Part shown: piece by piece, positions 44,723 through 54,160 of the stretch | How the letters are laid out: each line of letters starts with the position of its first letter | Numbering within the stretch: the stretch's first letter is position 1 | Origin: Gluconobacter sp. Dm-62 | GTDB taxonomy: Bacteria > Pseudomonadota > Alphaproteobacteria > Acetobacterales > Acetobacteraceae | NCBI RefSeq assembly: GCF_018256155.1 | Contig: NZ_JAERLY010000004.1 | Span: forward strand, 124,001 to 188,000 | Length of the DNA: 64,000 nucleotides | Reading direction: 5' to 3' | The notes under the pieces: model-generated | What the model saw: only the letters and a program-made list of their open reading frames with translations | Told to the model about the DNA's origin: nothing | Databases searched by the model: none | Translations under genes and position numbers: made by a program

Positions 44723-47557
44723 TTAATGTGCGTCAGCCCAGCTTGGGCCGATACCGGTTTCTACTTCAAGGGCCACGTCGAGTGTGGCGGCCCCTTCCAT
44801 TTCCATGCGAACGAACTCCGCCAGGGCCTTTGCGTCCTGCTCTTCAACTTCGAAGAGCAGTTCATCGTGCACCTGAAGAACCATTTTCGCCTTCAGCCCA
44901 GTGGCTGGCAGACGCCGCGCCAGATGGACCATCGCGCGCTTGATGATGTCCGCCGCACCGCCCTGAAGCGGGGCGTTGATGGCCTGACGTTCCGCATAGG
45001 CGCGACGGGCACCGTTCTTCTCGGTGATGCCCGGCACATAGCAGCGACGCCCGAACGGTGTCGTGACATAGCCATGCTTCTTCGCCTCTTCCTTGGTCCG
45101 CTCCATATAGGCGCGGATGCCAGGATAGCGGGCGAAATAGGCGTCGATATAGGACCGTGCCTCGCCCGGCGAAATCTGGAGCTGCTGCGCCAGACCGAAG
45201 GCCGAAATGCCGTAAATGATACCGAAATTGATGGCCTTGGCCCGGCGACGGGTCAGGGGGTCCATGCCTTCGAGCGGAATACCGAACACTTCGGACGCCG
45301 TGCGCGCATGAATGTCCTGCCCAAGACGGAACGCCTCAAGCAAAGGTTCGATCTTCGCGACATGGGCCAGAAGACGCAGTTCGATCTGGCTGTAATCCGC
45401 CGAGAGCAGAACACATCCGGGAGCCGCCACGAACGCCTTGCGGATGCGCGCGCCTTCTTCGGTGCGGATGGGGATGTTCTGAAGGTTCGGCTCGTTGGAA
45501 GACAGACGGCCCGTCGTGGTGATGGCCATCTGGAAGGACGTATGAACCCGCTGCGTGTCCTGATCCATCTGCTGAACCAGCGCATCGGCATAGGTCGATT
45601 TCAGCTTGGCCAGCTGACGCCAGTCCAGAATTTTCCGCGGCAGGTCATGCCCCTGCTCGGCCAGCGTTTCCAGCACGCCGGAATCCGTGCCCCAGCTTCC
45701 GCTTTTCGTCCGCTTGCCGCCTGGCAGGCCCATTTCGTCGAACAGGATCTCACCGAGCTGCTTGGGGGAGCCGACATTGAAAGTCCGTCCCACCTGTTCG
45801 TGGATTTCCTGCTCGATCGTGCCCATGCGCTCGGCAAAATCGACGGACATGCGACGCAGTTCGGTGGCGTCCACCTTGATGCCGGCATCCTCCATATCCG
45901 TCAGGATCTGGATCAACGGGCGCTCGATTTCCTCATATAATGCCAGAGCCTGACGGGTCCGCAACTGCGGACGCAGCACCTGCCACAGACGCAGCGTCAC
46001 GTCCGCATCCTCGGCGGCATATGCGGTCGCTACATCGATTGCGACCTGCGCGAACGGGATGCGCTTGCGGCCCGTCCCCGTCACAGAATCATAGGGGACA
46101 GGCGTGTGCCCCAGATGCAGTTCCGACAGCTCATCCATGCCCTGACCGTGCTCAGCGGCGGACTGGGCGTAGGAAATCAGCATCGTGTCGTCGATGGGCG
46201 TGATCTCAGGAACACCTGCGCCGCGAAAGACGGTCAGATCGTATTTCGCGTTCTGGAATACTTTCAGGACGGACGCATCGCGCAGCAACGGCCCCAAACG
46301 CTCCAGCGCCTCGGCACGGTCAAGCTGGCGGCTGGCAGGCTCATCTACTGGAGCCTCTTCCAGAAGATCGCGCGTCACTTCATGCAGGAACGGCACATAA
46401 CAGGCCTTCCCCGGCGCGACCGATAGCGACAGCCCGACCATATTGGCCTGCCGCGCATTGAGACTGTCCGTCTCGGTATCGACGGCCACCACACCTGCGA
46501 CACGCGCATCCGCAATCCAGCGGTCCAGCGCCTCCAGATCCGTCACGGTCTCGTAGGGACCATAAGCTGCATCGGGGATCGCGACTGTCACAGCCTCGTC
46601 CCGTTCCGCCGCCTTCTCCTCGGGCCGGACGATCTGACGCGTGAACGGACGCGGCTTTGCGGCCAGACCTAGCCCCATGCGCTGGATGGTGGAGTGGAAC
46701 CCCATCTCCTCAAGCCAGTCCCGCAGCGTCTCACGGACAGGCTCGCGGCAACCCAGTTCGCTGATCGGTTGCGGCATGGGCGCGTTGTCGTCCAGCAGAA
46801 CCAGCTTGCGGGACATGCGTGCGGCCTCGGCATGTTCGATCAGGTTATCCCGCCGCTTGGACGCCTTCATGCTTGGTGCGGCGGCGAGGATCTGCTCCAG
46901 CGTGCCGTATTCGTTGACGAGCTGCGCGGCACCCTTCGGACCAATACCGGGAACGCCGGGCACATTGTCCGTCGAATCCCCCATCAGCGCCTGCACGTCC
47001 ACAACCTGATCAGGACGGACGCCGAACTTGGCTTCAACCTCGGCCTCACGGATCGGCTTCTGCTTCATCGGGTCCATCAGCTCAACGCCGGGACGCACGA
47101 GCTGCATCAGATCCTTGTCAGACGAAATGATGGTGCAGCAGCCGCCGTCTTCCACGACCGCTTTCGCATAGGCTGCAAGAAGATCATCCGCTTCCCAGCC
47201 TGCAAGCTCGATCGACGGCACGTTGAAGGCCGCCGTGGCATCGCGGATCAGACCGAACTGTGGGCGCAGGTCTTCAGGTGGCTCGGGACGATGCGCCTTG
47301 TACTGCGGGTAAATTTCATTACGGAACGTCACGCGACCGGCATCGAAAATTACGGCCAGATGCGTTCCCACATGATCCCGCAGCAGCCGCGTCAGCATGT
47401 TCGTAAAGCCATAAACCGCGTTGACTGGCACGCCTTCAGGGCTGCTCATCGGCGGCAGGGCATGGAACGCACGGAAGATGAAACCAGACCCGTCGATCAG
47501 TACCAGATGAGGCTTTCCCGAATCAGGCTTTTCCAGATCAGGTTTTTCTGACGGCAC
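44723..47557 (-). CDS. polA: DNA polymerase I
   Basis: Repair and Okazaki-fragment polymerase. 944 residues with all three domains: 5'-nuclease (LVLIDGSGFIFRAFHALPPM and AGWEADDLLAAYAK), proofreading 3'-exonuclease with intact acidic residues (VAVDTETDSL, NAKYDLTVF and AAEDADVTLRL), and the polymerase domain (LLSADYSQIELRLLAHVAK, KAINFGIIYGISAFGLAQQL, VLQVHDELLFEVEE). Proofreading therefore looks functional, unlike some bacterial homologues. The start codon lies 3 bp from the divergent hydrolase frame. Confidence 0.97.
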   Translation of the reverse strand: MPSEKPDLEKPDSGKPHLVLIDGSGFIFRAFHALPPMSSPEGVPVNAVYGFTNMLTRLLRDHVGTHLAVIFDAGRVTFRNEIYPQYKAHRPEPPEDLRPQFGLIRDATAAFNVPSIELAGWEADDLLAAYAKAVVEDGGCCTIISSDKDLMQLVRPGVELMDPMKQKPIREAEVEAKFGVRPDQVVDVQALMGDSTDNVPGVPGIGPKGAAQLVNEYGTLEQILAAAPSMKASKRRDNLIEHAEAARMSRKLVLLDDNAPMPQPISELGCREPVRETLRDWLEEMGFHSTIQRMGLGLAAKPRPFTRQIVRPEEKAAERDEAVTVAIPDAAYGPYETVTDLEALDRWIADARVAGVVAVDTETDSLNARQANMVGLSLSVAPGKACYVPFLHEVTRDLLEEAPVDEPASRQLDRAEALERLGPLLRDASVLKVFQNAKYDLTVFRGAGVPEITPIDDTMLISYAQSAAEHGQGMDELSELHLGHTPVPYDSVTGTGRKRIPFAQVAIDVATAYAAEDADVTLRLWQVLRPQLRTRQALALYEEIERPLIQILTDMEDAGIKVDATELRRMSVDFAERMGTIEQEIHEQVGRTFNVGSPKQLGEILFDEMGLPGGKRTKSGSWGTDSGVLETLAEQGHDLPRKILDWRQLAKLKSTYADALVQQMDQDTQRVHTSFQMAITTTGRLSSNEPNLQNIPIRTEEGARIRKAFVAAPGCVLLSADYSQIELRLLAHVAKIEPLLEAFRLGQDIHARTASEVFGIPLEGMDPLTRRRAKAINFGIIYGISAFGLAQQLQISPGEARSYIDAYFARYPGIRAYMERTKEEAKKHGYVTTPFGRRCYVPGITEKNGARRAYAERQAINAPLQGGAADIIKRAMVHLARRLPATGLKAKMVLQVHDELLFEVEEQDAKALAEFVRMEMEGAATLDVALEVETGIGPSWADAH

Positions 47558-47607
47558 GAATGTCTCCCTTCTCGCCCCAAAGGAGCGGACGTTCTAAAAT
47601 CTTGGCG

Positions 47608-48633
47608 ATGATAGGCCCATTCCCTTCCGTTTCAAACCGCTTCGCACGTCTTTCCTGCACAGTGCTCTGCCTGCTGGCGCTCCAGGCCTGCACAGCGCCG
47701 CATATGCCGGACCTGCATCCAACAGCGCAGGAAACTGCCCTCATCCCCCCTACACTGACACTCGACATGTCAGACGGCGCCCGTATTCCACTTCGTCTCT
47801 ACCCGGCCACCACACCAGAACCGCGCGGCATCATTCTTGCCCTGCATGGATATGGCGACAGCCGGGACGCGTGGGAATTTGCTGCGCCGACCTTTGCATT
47901 CGCAGGCTTCACTCTTGCCGCCCCCGACATTCGCGGTTTCGGACAGACAGCGGACCGCGGCGGATGGAGCAGCACGGCAAGGCTGGTTCAGGACGCCCGC
48001 GAACAGGTGCTCTGGCTGCACGCCCGGTATCCGAACACACCCATTCACCTCATGGGCGAAAGTATGGGAGGCGCCATCGCACTCCTGCTGGCAGCAACAG
48101 ACACGCCGCATATTGCCAGCACAGTCCTTCTCGCCCCGGCAGCGCTGGATATCGGTCAGCCCTGGGAGGGCCTTCTGGGGGGCATGGATCTGCTGGCGCC
48201 ACACTGGAAACTCGACGGATCAGCCGTGCCAGGCCACCGGGTTGCCAGCGACAATATGCGCGCCCTGCGACGGATGTATTTCGACCCCCTCACTCTGCAC
48301 AGCTCAATAATTCATCCGCTCTACGGCCTGACATTGCTGATGCGGAGCGCTTACGAAGCCGCCCCCAAAGCCCGGACCCCGCTGCTCATCATCTTTGGAG
48401 GCCGGGACCAGTTCGTCCTGCCGCCCTTCACGGTGCGTCTGCTCCAAAAACTGCCCCGCGGCACCCGGATGGACGAACTGCCCGGCGGCCATCATCTCCT
48501 CAGCCGGGATCGCAGAGGGGCCGCACAGGATGCTGTCTCATGGCTGACCGAACCGGAGCACTTTTTGCCATCGGGTGGCGATATTGCCGCCGCGGCATGG
48601 CAGGCCACAGCCCAGACCAGCACTTTTCCATGA
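47608..48633 (+). CDS. alpha/beta-hydrolase lipoprotein (monoacylglycerol-lipase-like)
   Basis: 341 residues from the ATG at 47608, chosen because it gives a signal peptide with lipobox LQAC (ALQACTAPHMPDL). An ATG at 47560 is the alternative; neither has a good ribosome site. The serine hydrolase triad is visible: HLMGESMGGAIAL (nucleophile elbow G-E-S-M-G), GGRDQFVLP (Asp) and LPGGHHLLS (His), with oxyanion-side ALHGYGDSRDAW. The closest family is the lysophospholipase/monoacylglycerol lipase group. Substrate unknown; membrane anchoring inferred. It is the last gene before tRNA-Arg. Confidence 0.82.
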   Translation: MIGPFPSVSNRFARLSCTVLCLLALQACTAPHMPDLHPTAQETALIPPTLTLDMSDGARIPLRLYPATTPEPRGIILALHGYGDSRDAWEFAAPTFAFAGFTLAAPDIRGFGQTADRGGWSSTARLVQDAREQVLWLHARYPNTPIHLMGESMGGAIALLLAATDTPHIASTVLLAPAALDIGQPWEGLLGGMDLLAPHWKLDGSAVPGHRVASDNMRALRRMYFDPLTLHSSIIHPLYGLTLLMRSAYEAAPKARTPLLIIFGGRDQFVLPPFTVRLLQKLPRGTRMDELPGGHHLLSRDRRGAAQDAVSWLTEPEHFLPSGGDIAAAAWQATAQTSTFP

Positions 48634-48719
48634 CCTTCTCGCCATCACCCGGCTGAACAGCAGAACTTTCAAAAAGAGGGCTGGCAATCTTCTGCCGAAG
48701 CAGTTATCTGAACCCACAT

Positions 48720-48796
48720 GGACCTGTAGCTCAGCTGGATAGAGCGTTGCCCTCCGAAGGCAAAGGTCACGCGTTCGAATCGCGTCAGGTCCACCA
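48720..48796 (+). tRNA. tRNA-Arg(CCG), CCA encoded
   Basis: A 77-nt cloverleaf: acceptor arms GGACCTG and CAGGTCC, D-arm with AGCTCAGCTGGATAGAGC, anticodon loop CTCCGAA (anticodon CCG) closed by TTGCC and GGCAA, T-arm GTTCGAATC, discriminator A and an encoded CCA. It reads Arg CGG codons. The region immediately downstream is accessory in character, as often happens at tRNA integration sites. Confidence 0.96.
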
Positions 48797-49323
48797 CCAA
48801 TCTTAAAATTCGCTGTTTTCCGGCAGGTTTGATATTCGACTTCAGACTTGCCATCGACGGAGACGCCATTTGCGTCTGCTTGGGAGGCAACTTCACTCGG
48901 GCTCCGGCGGCCTCGATGGCAGCGATCTGGTGTATATGCAGCCAGCTTCAGCGGGCGTTCGGGTTGCAGCCTTTCTCAGACACTGCGGACTACATCGAGG
49001 CGGAAGTCGAACCTCACAGCGCTAGGTGATAAACTGACTGCAAAAGTTGTTTGCTGACGTCAAACGACCTTGCCCAGTCGCCCGGAACATCCCTACCCCG
49101 TTCGGCGACCAGTGCTCCAGTTCGATGCACAACGGCTCGTGGACGGGAATGACTGGGCCAAGGCATAAAAAGGCCAGAACAGTGTCCTGCCGTTTACAGT
49201 TAACGGCGTGCTTTCACACTTCGGGTGATGGTGACACGTTTCTGCAAACTTCAGGTGGTGTCTAAATCTGTTAAGGGTGAAATCAGGCAACCATTCACGC
49301 TGCCAGCTCAAGAAAGCCTGCGA
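48797..49323. other. 527-bp tRNA-proximal stretch without a recognisable gene
   Basis: Only short open frames occur on either strand and none resembles a known protein or begins with a good ribosome site. I looked for a repeat of the tRNA 3' end (an attachment-site duplication) within the next 1.5 kb and found none. Probably decayed accessory DNA. Confidence 0.5.
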
Positions 49324-49884
49324 ATGCACAATCCCTGGGATGGAACTGACGGTTTCCTGTTCTTTGCGACAGACCGGTTCGTCGCTGTATTCGCCATGAT
49401 GGACTGTGGCTGGAATTTTGTTTCGCCAACCGGATGGTGCGCGCATACGGCTGTACCGGCTTCACAAGAATGGCTCATTGACAATATCGACCATACTCTG
49501 AGGACAAGCGAAAACCTGCGGAATACAGAACTCTTTTATGATGATGATGCCGTAAAAGCTCTGATGCAATCAGGAAGTGACAGGAATGATGCTTTATGGG
49601 CCGAGATCCGCAAGGCTTATAGATACCGCACGCCAGCCAACGCGCGCGCGTCAACCTGGATGGCCGCCGTTAAAATCACAAAGACTGAAATACGCGTGAA
49701 TGCGATTATCAAAAACCGCAATGGAACCTGGGCGGCATGGGAAAGTCCCCACACGTCTAAACGCATTCTCCTGCCTCTCAACGCGACAGCAGCAGAAATT
49801 ACAGACGCAACACTGAAGATGCTGACCCTGAGTACCCTGCGGGGTCTCACAATGAAAGAAGCCTCCGAAACGCCTGAAACGTGA
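49324..49884 (+). CDS. orphan hypothetical protein
   Basis: I do not recognise this 186-residue protein. It has no signal peptide or membrane segment. It is rich in Trp, Asn, Thr and Lys (for example WDGTDGFLFFATDRFVAVFA and KITKTEIRVNAIIKNRNG), looks globular and probably mixed alpha/beta. Its codon use is visibly more A/T-rich than that of neighbours, which fits recent acquisition next to tRNA-Arg. The start is uncertain: the frame is open from a GTG at 49225, but the first 33 residues look non-coding, so I use the ATG at 49324, which has only a weak AAGAAAG upstream. Confidence 0.55.
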   Translation: MHNPWDGTDGFLFFATDRFVAVFAMMDCGWNFVSPTGWCAHTAVPASQEWLIDNIDHTLRTSENLRNTELFYDDDAVKALMQSGSDRNDALWAEIRKAYRYRTPANARASTWMAAVKITKTEIRVNAIIKNRNGTWAAWESPHTSKRILLPLNATAAEITDATLKMLTLSTLRGLTMKEASETPET

Positions 49885-50274
49885 GGAAAGCTCCTGTTTT
49901 CCTGACAGGATCAGGTGTCTGGTATCATGGTTTTCAAGAAGCACTTTTCAGCGATAGCTGAGGCGAGGCCACGCTGGAGTTTTTCCCATGTGGCATCAAC
50001 CAGGAACTTCAAACGGCTCTTTCTGGCGCGAAAGATGGCAGACACGAGGTTTGCGTCCAGCGTGACGTCTATGCGGACTACCGTGGCAGGTGTGCGCACC
50101 GTGACCACATTGAAATCATGTGCAGAAGACTAAAAACTGGAAACGCGTTGCGACACGCTATGACAGTTGCCCACACGCTCTCTTTTCGGCCAGCTACCTC
50201 GCTGTAACCGGCATGTCCTGTATGCTCAGCGCAGTCATCGCACCCGAGATTTGTCTCTGGCTGGGGCTTTTCTT
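49885..50274. other. 390-bp gap holding a transposase remnant
   Basis: Apart from the IS5-type fragment at about 50060-50230, nothing is assignable. A 65-codon frame on the minus strand (49911-50108) reads like protein in places but matches nothing I know and has no ribosome site I can defend. Confidence 0.45.
50060..50230 (+). pseudogene. IS5-family transposase C-terminal remnant, frameshifted
   Basis: Two adjoining frames together read HRDHIEIMCRRLK then NWKRVATRYDSCPHALFSA, which is the C-terminal IEIMFGRLKDWRRVATRYDRC-type block of IS5-family DDE transposases common in Acetobacteraceae. The frames join at a run of five A (CTAAAAACTGG, about 50130-50140). Six A would restore one frame, so a single-base deletion is the likely lesion. 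Only about 50 codons survive; the N-terminal part, catalytic DDE region and terminal inverted repeats are not seen. Confidence 0.75.
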
Positions 50275-51972
50275 TCAAACCACGCTCATTGTCCGAACAT
50301 CGATCATTCCAAAATCCGTGATTTTGAGATGAGGAATGACGGGTAGCGGCAGAAAAGCCAGTTGCAGGAAAGGCTCTTCCAGAACAACGCCCATGTCCTT
50401 TGCTGCTTTTCGCAAAATAATGAGATCGTCCCGCACTTGCTCGTACGGGGCATCGCTCATCAGGCCCGCGACCGGGAGGCGCAGCTCCGCCAAAACTTGA
50501 CCGTCCCGCACGGCGACGAAGCCGCCACCGGTTTTTTCCAAATGATTTACAGCGCAGGCCATGTCGGCATCATCGGTGCCGACAACGCAGATATTGTGAC
50601 TGTCATGCCCGACGGAAGACGCCAGTGCCCCTGCACTGAGCCCGAAGCCCTGCACAAAACCCCGGCCGATATTGTCGTTATGTCCATGCCGGGCGACGAC
50701 GCAGACTTTTGCGATATCCTGCCGGGGATCGGGTAAGACCAGACCCTCTTTTTCTGGCAGATCCAGACGCAGAAACTTCGTGATGATTTGGCCCGGAATC
50801 AGGCCCATGACCGGACGGTCTGTGCCGCTTCCTTCAATGCGCATATCCTGCGCGCTCACTGGGCGCGGCAGTTTCACACTTTCCAGCCCGACCGGTGATA
50901 CGATCTCACGGGCTGCGAACAGCGTATCGTTCACCAAGCGTCCGGCAGAAATGACATCAGAGACCTGACAGCGCTCCAGATCGTCAAGCAGGACAATATC
51001 CGCGCGCTTGCCCGGCGCGATTTGTCCACGATCTTTCAGACCGAAAGCCGAAGCTGCGGACAGGGAGGCCGCACGATAGGCAGCCAGAGGCTCCACGCCA
51101 AGTTCAATGGCCCGACGGATCAGGAAGTCCAGATGGCCTTCATGGGCGATTTCAAGCGGGTTGCGGTCATCGGTGCAAAACGCGAAGAACGGTGAGGTCG
51201 CGACGTTCAGAAGCGGCACCAGTGCTTCAAGATCCTTGCAGACCGATCCCTCCCGGATCAGCACCGTCATGCCCTTGCGGACTTTTTCCAGCGCCTCATC
51301 GGCAGCGGTGGCTTCATGATCGGTTGAAATACCGGCCGCCAGATAGCCATTCAGGGCCTTGCCGCGCATGAGCGGTGCATGACCGTCGATGTGACCGTCC
51401 GCAAAAGCCGCCAGCTTGTCCAGGCAGCCCGGATCGCCATTGAGAACACCCGGAATATTCATGAACTCGGCCAGACCGATCACTTTCGGATGGTTCCGAT
51501 AGGCCAGCAGATCATCCACATTCAGAATTGCGCCCGATGTCTCCATAGACGTCGCTGGTACGCAACTTGAGAGATTGACGCGCAGATCCATGATGGTCCG
51601 CTCAGCGGCGGCCAGAAAGTAATCAAACGCCGTACGCCCCAGCACATTGGCCATTTCATGCGGATCACAAATGGCTGTCGTCACACCATGCGGCAGAACA
51701 CAGCGATCAAACTCGAACGGCGTGACGAGTGAGGATTCAACGTGCAGATGGGTGTCGATAAAGCCCGGCACGGCGATCCGGCCTGCGCCGTCAATCGTCT
51801 GCACGCCTTCATAGCCGCCGTAAGTCCCGACAATCCGGTCGCCGCAAACGGCGATGTCGGTCGGAATCAGATCGCCCGTAACCAGATCGAACAGCCGGAC
51901 ATTCCGGATGACCAGATCGGCGGGTTCGCGGCCCTGCCCCTGGGCCACGCGACGCATGATGGTTTTCTGCAT
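50275..51972 (-). CDS. ade: adenine deaminase
   Basis: Amidohydrolase converting adenine to hypoxanthine in purine salvage. 565 residues. The metal-binding [20 protein letters not shown] holds the H-x-H motif and the family-specific HVESS. Further signatures are [49 protein letters not shown] and the C-terminal ade domain ending in [17 protein letters not shown]. Normal length. Downstream (minus direction) of panC by about 58 bp. Confidence 0.95.
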   Translation of the reverse strand: MQKTIMRRVAQGQGREPADLVIRNVRLFDLVTGDLIPTDIAVCGDRIVGTYGGYEGVQTIDGAGRIAVPGFIDTHLHVESSLVTPFEFDRCVLPHGVTTAICDPHEMANVLGRTAFDYFLAAAERTIMDLRVNLSSCVPATSMETSGAILNVDDLLAYRNHPKVIGLAEFMNIPGVLNGDPGCLDKLAAFADGHIDGHAPLMRGKALNGYLAAGISTDHEATAADEALEKVRKGMTVLIREGSVCKDLEALVPLLNVATSPFFAFCTDDRNPLEIAHEGHLDFLIRRAIELGVEPLAAYRAASLSAASAFGLKDRGQIAPGKRADIVLLDDLERCQVSDVISAGRLVNDTLFAAREIVSPVGLESVKLPRPVSAQDMRIEGSGTDRPVMGLIPGQIITKFLRLDLPEKEGLVLPDPRQDIAKVCVVARHGHNDNIGRGFVQGFGLSAGALASSVGHDSHNICVVGTDDADMACAVNHLEKTGGGFVAVRDGQVLAELRLPVAGLMSDAPYEQVRDDLIILRKAAKDMGVVLEEPFLQLAFLPLPVIPHLKITDFGMIDVRTMSVV

Positions 51973-52030
51973 GCCTGAAATCCTCCGTACGTCAGCAGTT
52001 CATGCTTATACCGCACGAAGGGGGAGCAAC

Positions 52031-52858
52031 TCAAAGCGGCATGTTGTCAATCAGCCGGACCGCACCTGCCTGTACGGCCAGAAGTGCCAGAGCATTGTCG
52101 GAACAGGGCTGTTCGCGGCGGAACGTCTCCGCATTCACAACCGTCGCGTAATCGATATTCGGAAGTCCGGCTTTGGTCAGGACGGTGCGCATGGCATTTT
52201 CCAGAAAATCCGCATTTCGCTCGCCCTTGTGGAACCGCCGCGCGGCCTCCTGCAAAGCCTGATACAGGGCCGGAGCTTTCTGACGGTTCTCAGCCGTCAG
52301 GCGCACATTGCGGCTGGAACGGGCTAGGCCATCCGCTTCCCGCGCGATCTCACAGACCACGATTTCAACTGGGATATCCAGATCCGCCACAAAACGCCGG
52401 ACCACCGCGCATTGCTGGGCATCCTTCTGTCCGAAATAAACCCGCTGTGGCTGAACGATGTTGAACAGCTTGGTCACGACCGTCGCAACGCCGGAAAAAT
52501 GTCCGGGACGGGACTGGCCTTCCAGTTCCTCCGCAACACCACCGACTTCGATCCGCGTGACAGAACCGGACGGATAGAGCACGTCAGGCGTCGGCAGAAA
52601 CACAAGATCAGCCCCGGCTTCTTTCAGAAGCGCCAGATCACGTTCCGGATCGCGTGGATAGGACGCATAGTCCTCGTTCGGGCCGAACTGTGTGGGATTG
52701 ACGAAGATGCTGACGGCGACCGCACCATTTTCCGCCTTCGCGCGCCGGACCAGCCCAAGATGGCCTTCATGCAGAAACCCCATGGTCGGAACGAAACCGA
52801 GGGTCGGGTAGGCCGTCCGCGCAGCGCGGAACGCGCCGATTGTCTCAAAAACCTGCAT
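52031..52858 (-). CDS. panC: pantothenate synthetase
   Basis: Pantoate--beta-alanine ligase, last step of vitamin B5 synthesis. 275 residues from the ATG at 52858, preceded by AGGGA at 6-nt spacing. Seen: FVPTMGFLHEGHLGLVRRAK with the HIGH-like HEGH, SIFVNPTQFGPNEDYASYPR, RPGHFSGVATVVTKLFNIVQ and YFGQKDAQQ. The conserved SSRN motif (RSSRNVRLT) is intact. Divergent from the flavoprotein gene; panB is not nearby. Confidence 0.96.
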   Translation of the reverse strand: MQVFETIGAFRAARTAYPTLGFVPTMGFLHEGHLGLVRRAKAENGAVAVSIFVNPTQFGPNEDYASYPRDPERDLALLKEAGADLVFLPTPDVLYPSGSVTRIEVGGVAEELEGQSRPGHFSGVATVVTKLFNIVQPQRVYFGQKDAQQCAVVRRFVADLDIPVEIVVCEIAREADGLARSSRNVRLTAENRQKAPALYQALQEAARRFHKGERNADFLENAMRTVLTKAGLPNIDYATVVNAETFRREQPCSDNALALLAVQAGAVRLIDNMPL

Positions 52859-52932
52859 GTCATTTCCCTTTCCGGCCAGAACTGCGGGCGCGGAGCCTGA
52901 CAAACCCGAGCTCACATGGCAATCAGGCGCTT

Positions 52933-54156
52933 ATGAATGCTGCGTCCCCTTCCCCGTCCATCGCCATTATCGGAGCCGGTCCCGCAGGGCTGTTTGCAGC
53001 CGAAATCCTGTCCGCGCGGGGATGCAGGGTGCAGGTCTTCGACCAGATGCCCAGCGTGGGGCGCAAACTGCTCATGGCCGGACGCAGCGACCTGAATCTG
53101 ACGCATTCGGAGCCGCTAGATCGTTTTTTGCAACGCTACGGTAAAGCGCAGGACTGGCTGGAGCCCATCATTCGCGCATTTTCGCCTGAGGCGTTGACAG
53201 AGTGGGCCGAAGGGCTTGGACAGTCGTGTTTTTCCGGCTCCTCGGGGCGCGTATTCCCCACGGCAATGAAAGCCTCTCCCCTTCTGCGTGCGTGGCTGCG
53301 ACGACTGGCCGAACAGGGCACTGAAATCCATACCCGGCATCGCTTCGTGGGCTGGAATGGTGAACGCCTGCTGTTCGAAACGCCTGACGGTCAGAAATCC
53401 GTGCAGGCCGATGCGACCCTTCTGACCATGGGCGGCGCAAGCTGGTCCCGCCTGGGTTCGGATGGATGCTGGGCGGATCTCCTGACGGGTGAGACCGCGC
53501 CTTTCGCCCCGGCGAATTGTGGTTTCCTGCCCGACTGGCCCACCGATTTCGCCGCTCGGCACGAAGGCAGCGTGCTTCATTCAGTGGGACTGAGCTTCGG
53601 GACGCGGCAGACACGCGGCGATCTGACCATCACGTCGCGCGGGCTTGAAGGCTCGGCACTTTATGCGCTTTCGGCGGACCTCCGGGAGAGGATCCTGAAT
53701 GAAAGACGCGCCGTTCTCACTCTCGACCTGCGCCCGACGCTTTCAGCCGAGGACGTTCTGAAACGCCTGCTGGCCCAGCGCGAGCGCGAGAGCCAGACCA
53801 ACCGTCTGCGCAAAGCCTTGTCGCTGGATGCGCCGTCCCGCGAACTTCTACGGTTCGCCACCCCGAAAGACGCATCCCCGCTTCAGCTTGCCCAGAACAT
53901 CAAGGCCCTCCCCCTGCCGCTAATCGGCATGGATGCGCTTGATCGCGCCATCTCCACAGCGGGCGGCGTGCGGCAGGATGCCGTGGATGGGCGGTTCATG
54001 CTGAAATCCCGCCCCGGTGTTTTCGTGGCCGGTGAAATGCTGGACTGGGAGGCCCCGACGGGCGGCTATCTGCTCCAGGGATGTTTTTCAACGGCTCATG
54101 CTGCGGCAAATGGCGTCCTTGGGTGGCTAGAATCGTGCAATTCCGCTATCGCCTGA
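52933..54156 (+). CDS. BaiN/HI0933-like flavoprotein (TIGR03862 type)
   Basis: FAD-dependent oxidoreductase of uncertain substrate. 407 residues from the ATG at 52933. N-terminal dinucleotide fold IAIIGAGPAGLFAAEILSAR, then GRKLLMAGRSDLNLTHSE, SGRVFPTAMKASPLLRAWLR, TLLTMGGASWSRLGSDGCW and the C-terminal FAD-contact GVFVAGEMLDWEAPTGGYLL. These are hallmarks of the HI0933/YhiN group; a reduction of an unsaturated substrate is known only for BaiN. It is followed after 4 nt by the HerA-like ATPase. Confidence 0.85.
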   Translation: MNAASPSPSIAIIGAGPAGLFAAEILSARGCRVQVFDQMPSVGRKLLMAGRSDLNLTHSEPLDRFLQRYGKAQDWLEPIIRAFSPEALTEWAEGLGQSCFSGSSGRVFPTAMKASPLLRAWLRRLAEQGTEIHTRHRFVGWNGERLLFETPDGQKSVQADATLLTMGGASWSRLGSDGCWADLLTGETAPFAPANCGFLPDWPTDFAARHEGSVLHSVGLSFGTRQTRGDLTITSRGLEGSALYALSADLRERILNERRAVLTLDLRPTLSAEDVLKRLLAQRERESQTNRLRKALSLDAPSRELLRFATPKDASPLQLAQNIKALPLPLIGMDALDRAISTAGGVRQDAVDGRFMLKSRPGVFVAGEMLDWEAPTGGYLLQGCFSTAHAAANGVLGWLESCNSAIA

Positions 54157-54160
54157 CGCC

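Noticed and set aside
49911-50108. 65-codon minus-strand frame as a real small gene
   Set aside because: No ribosome site, no recognisable family, and it overlaps the transposase remnant.
48797-50274. Integrative element bounded by a duplicated tRNA-Arg 3' end
   Set aside because: No copy of the tRNA 3' end and no integrase gene could be found in the interval; only a decayed region is supported.
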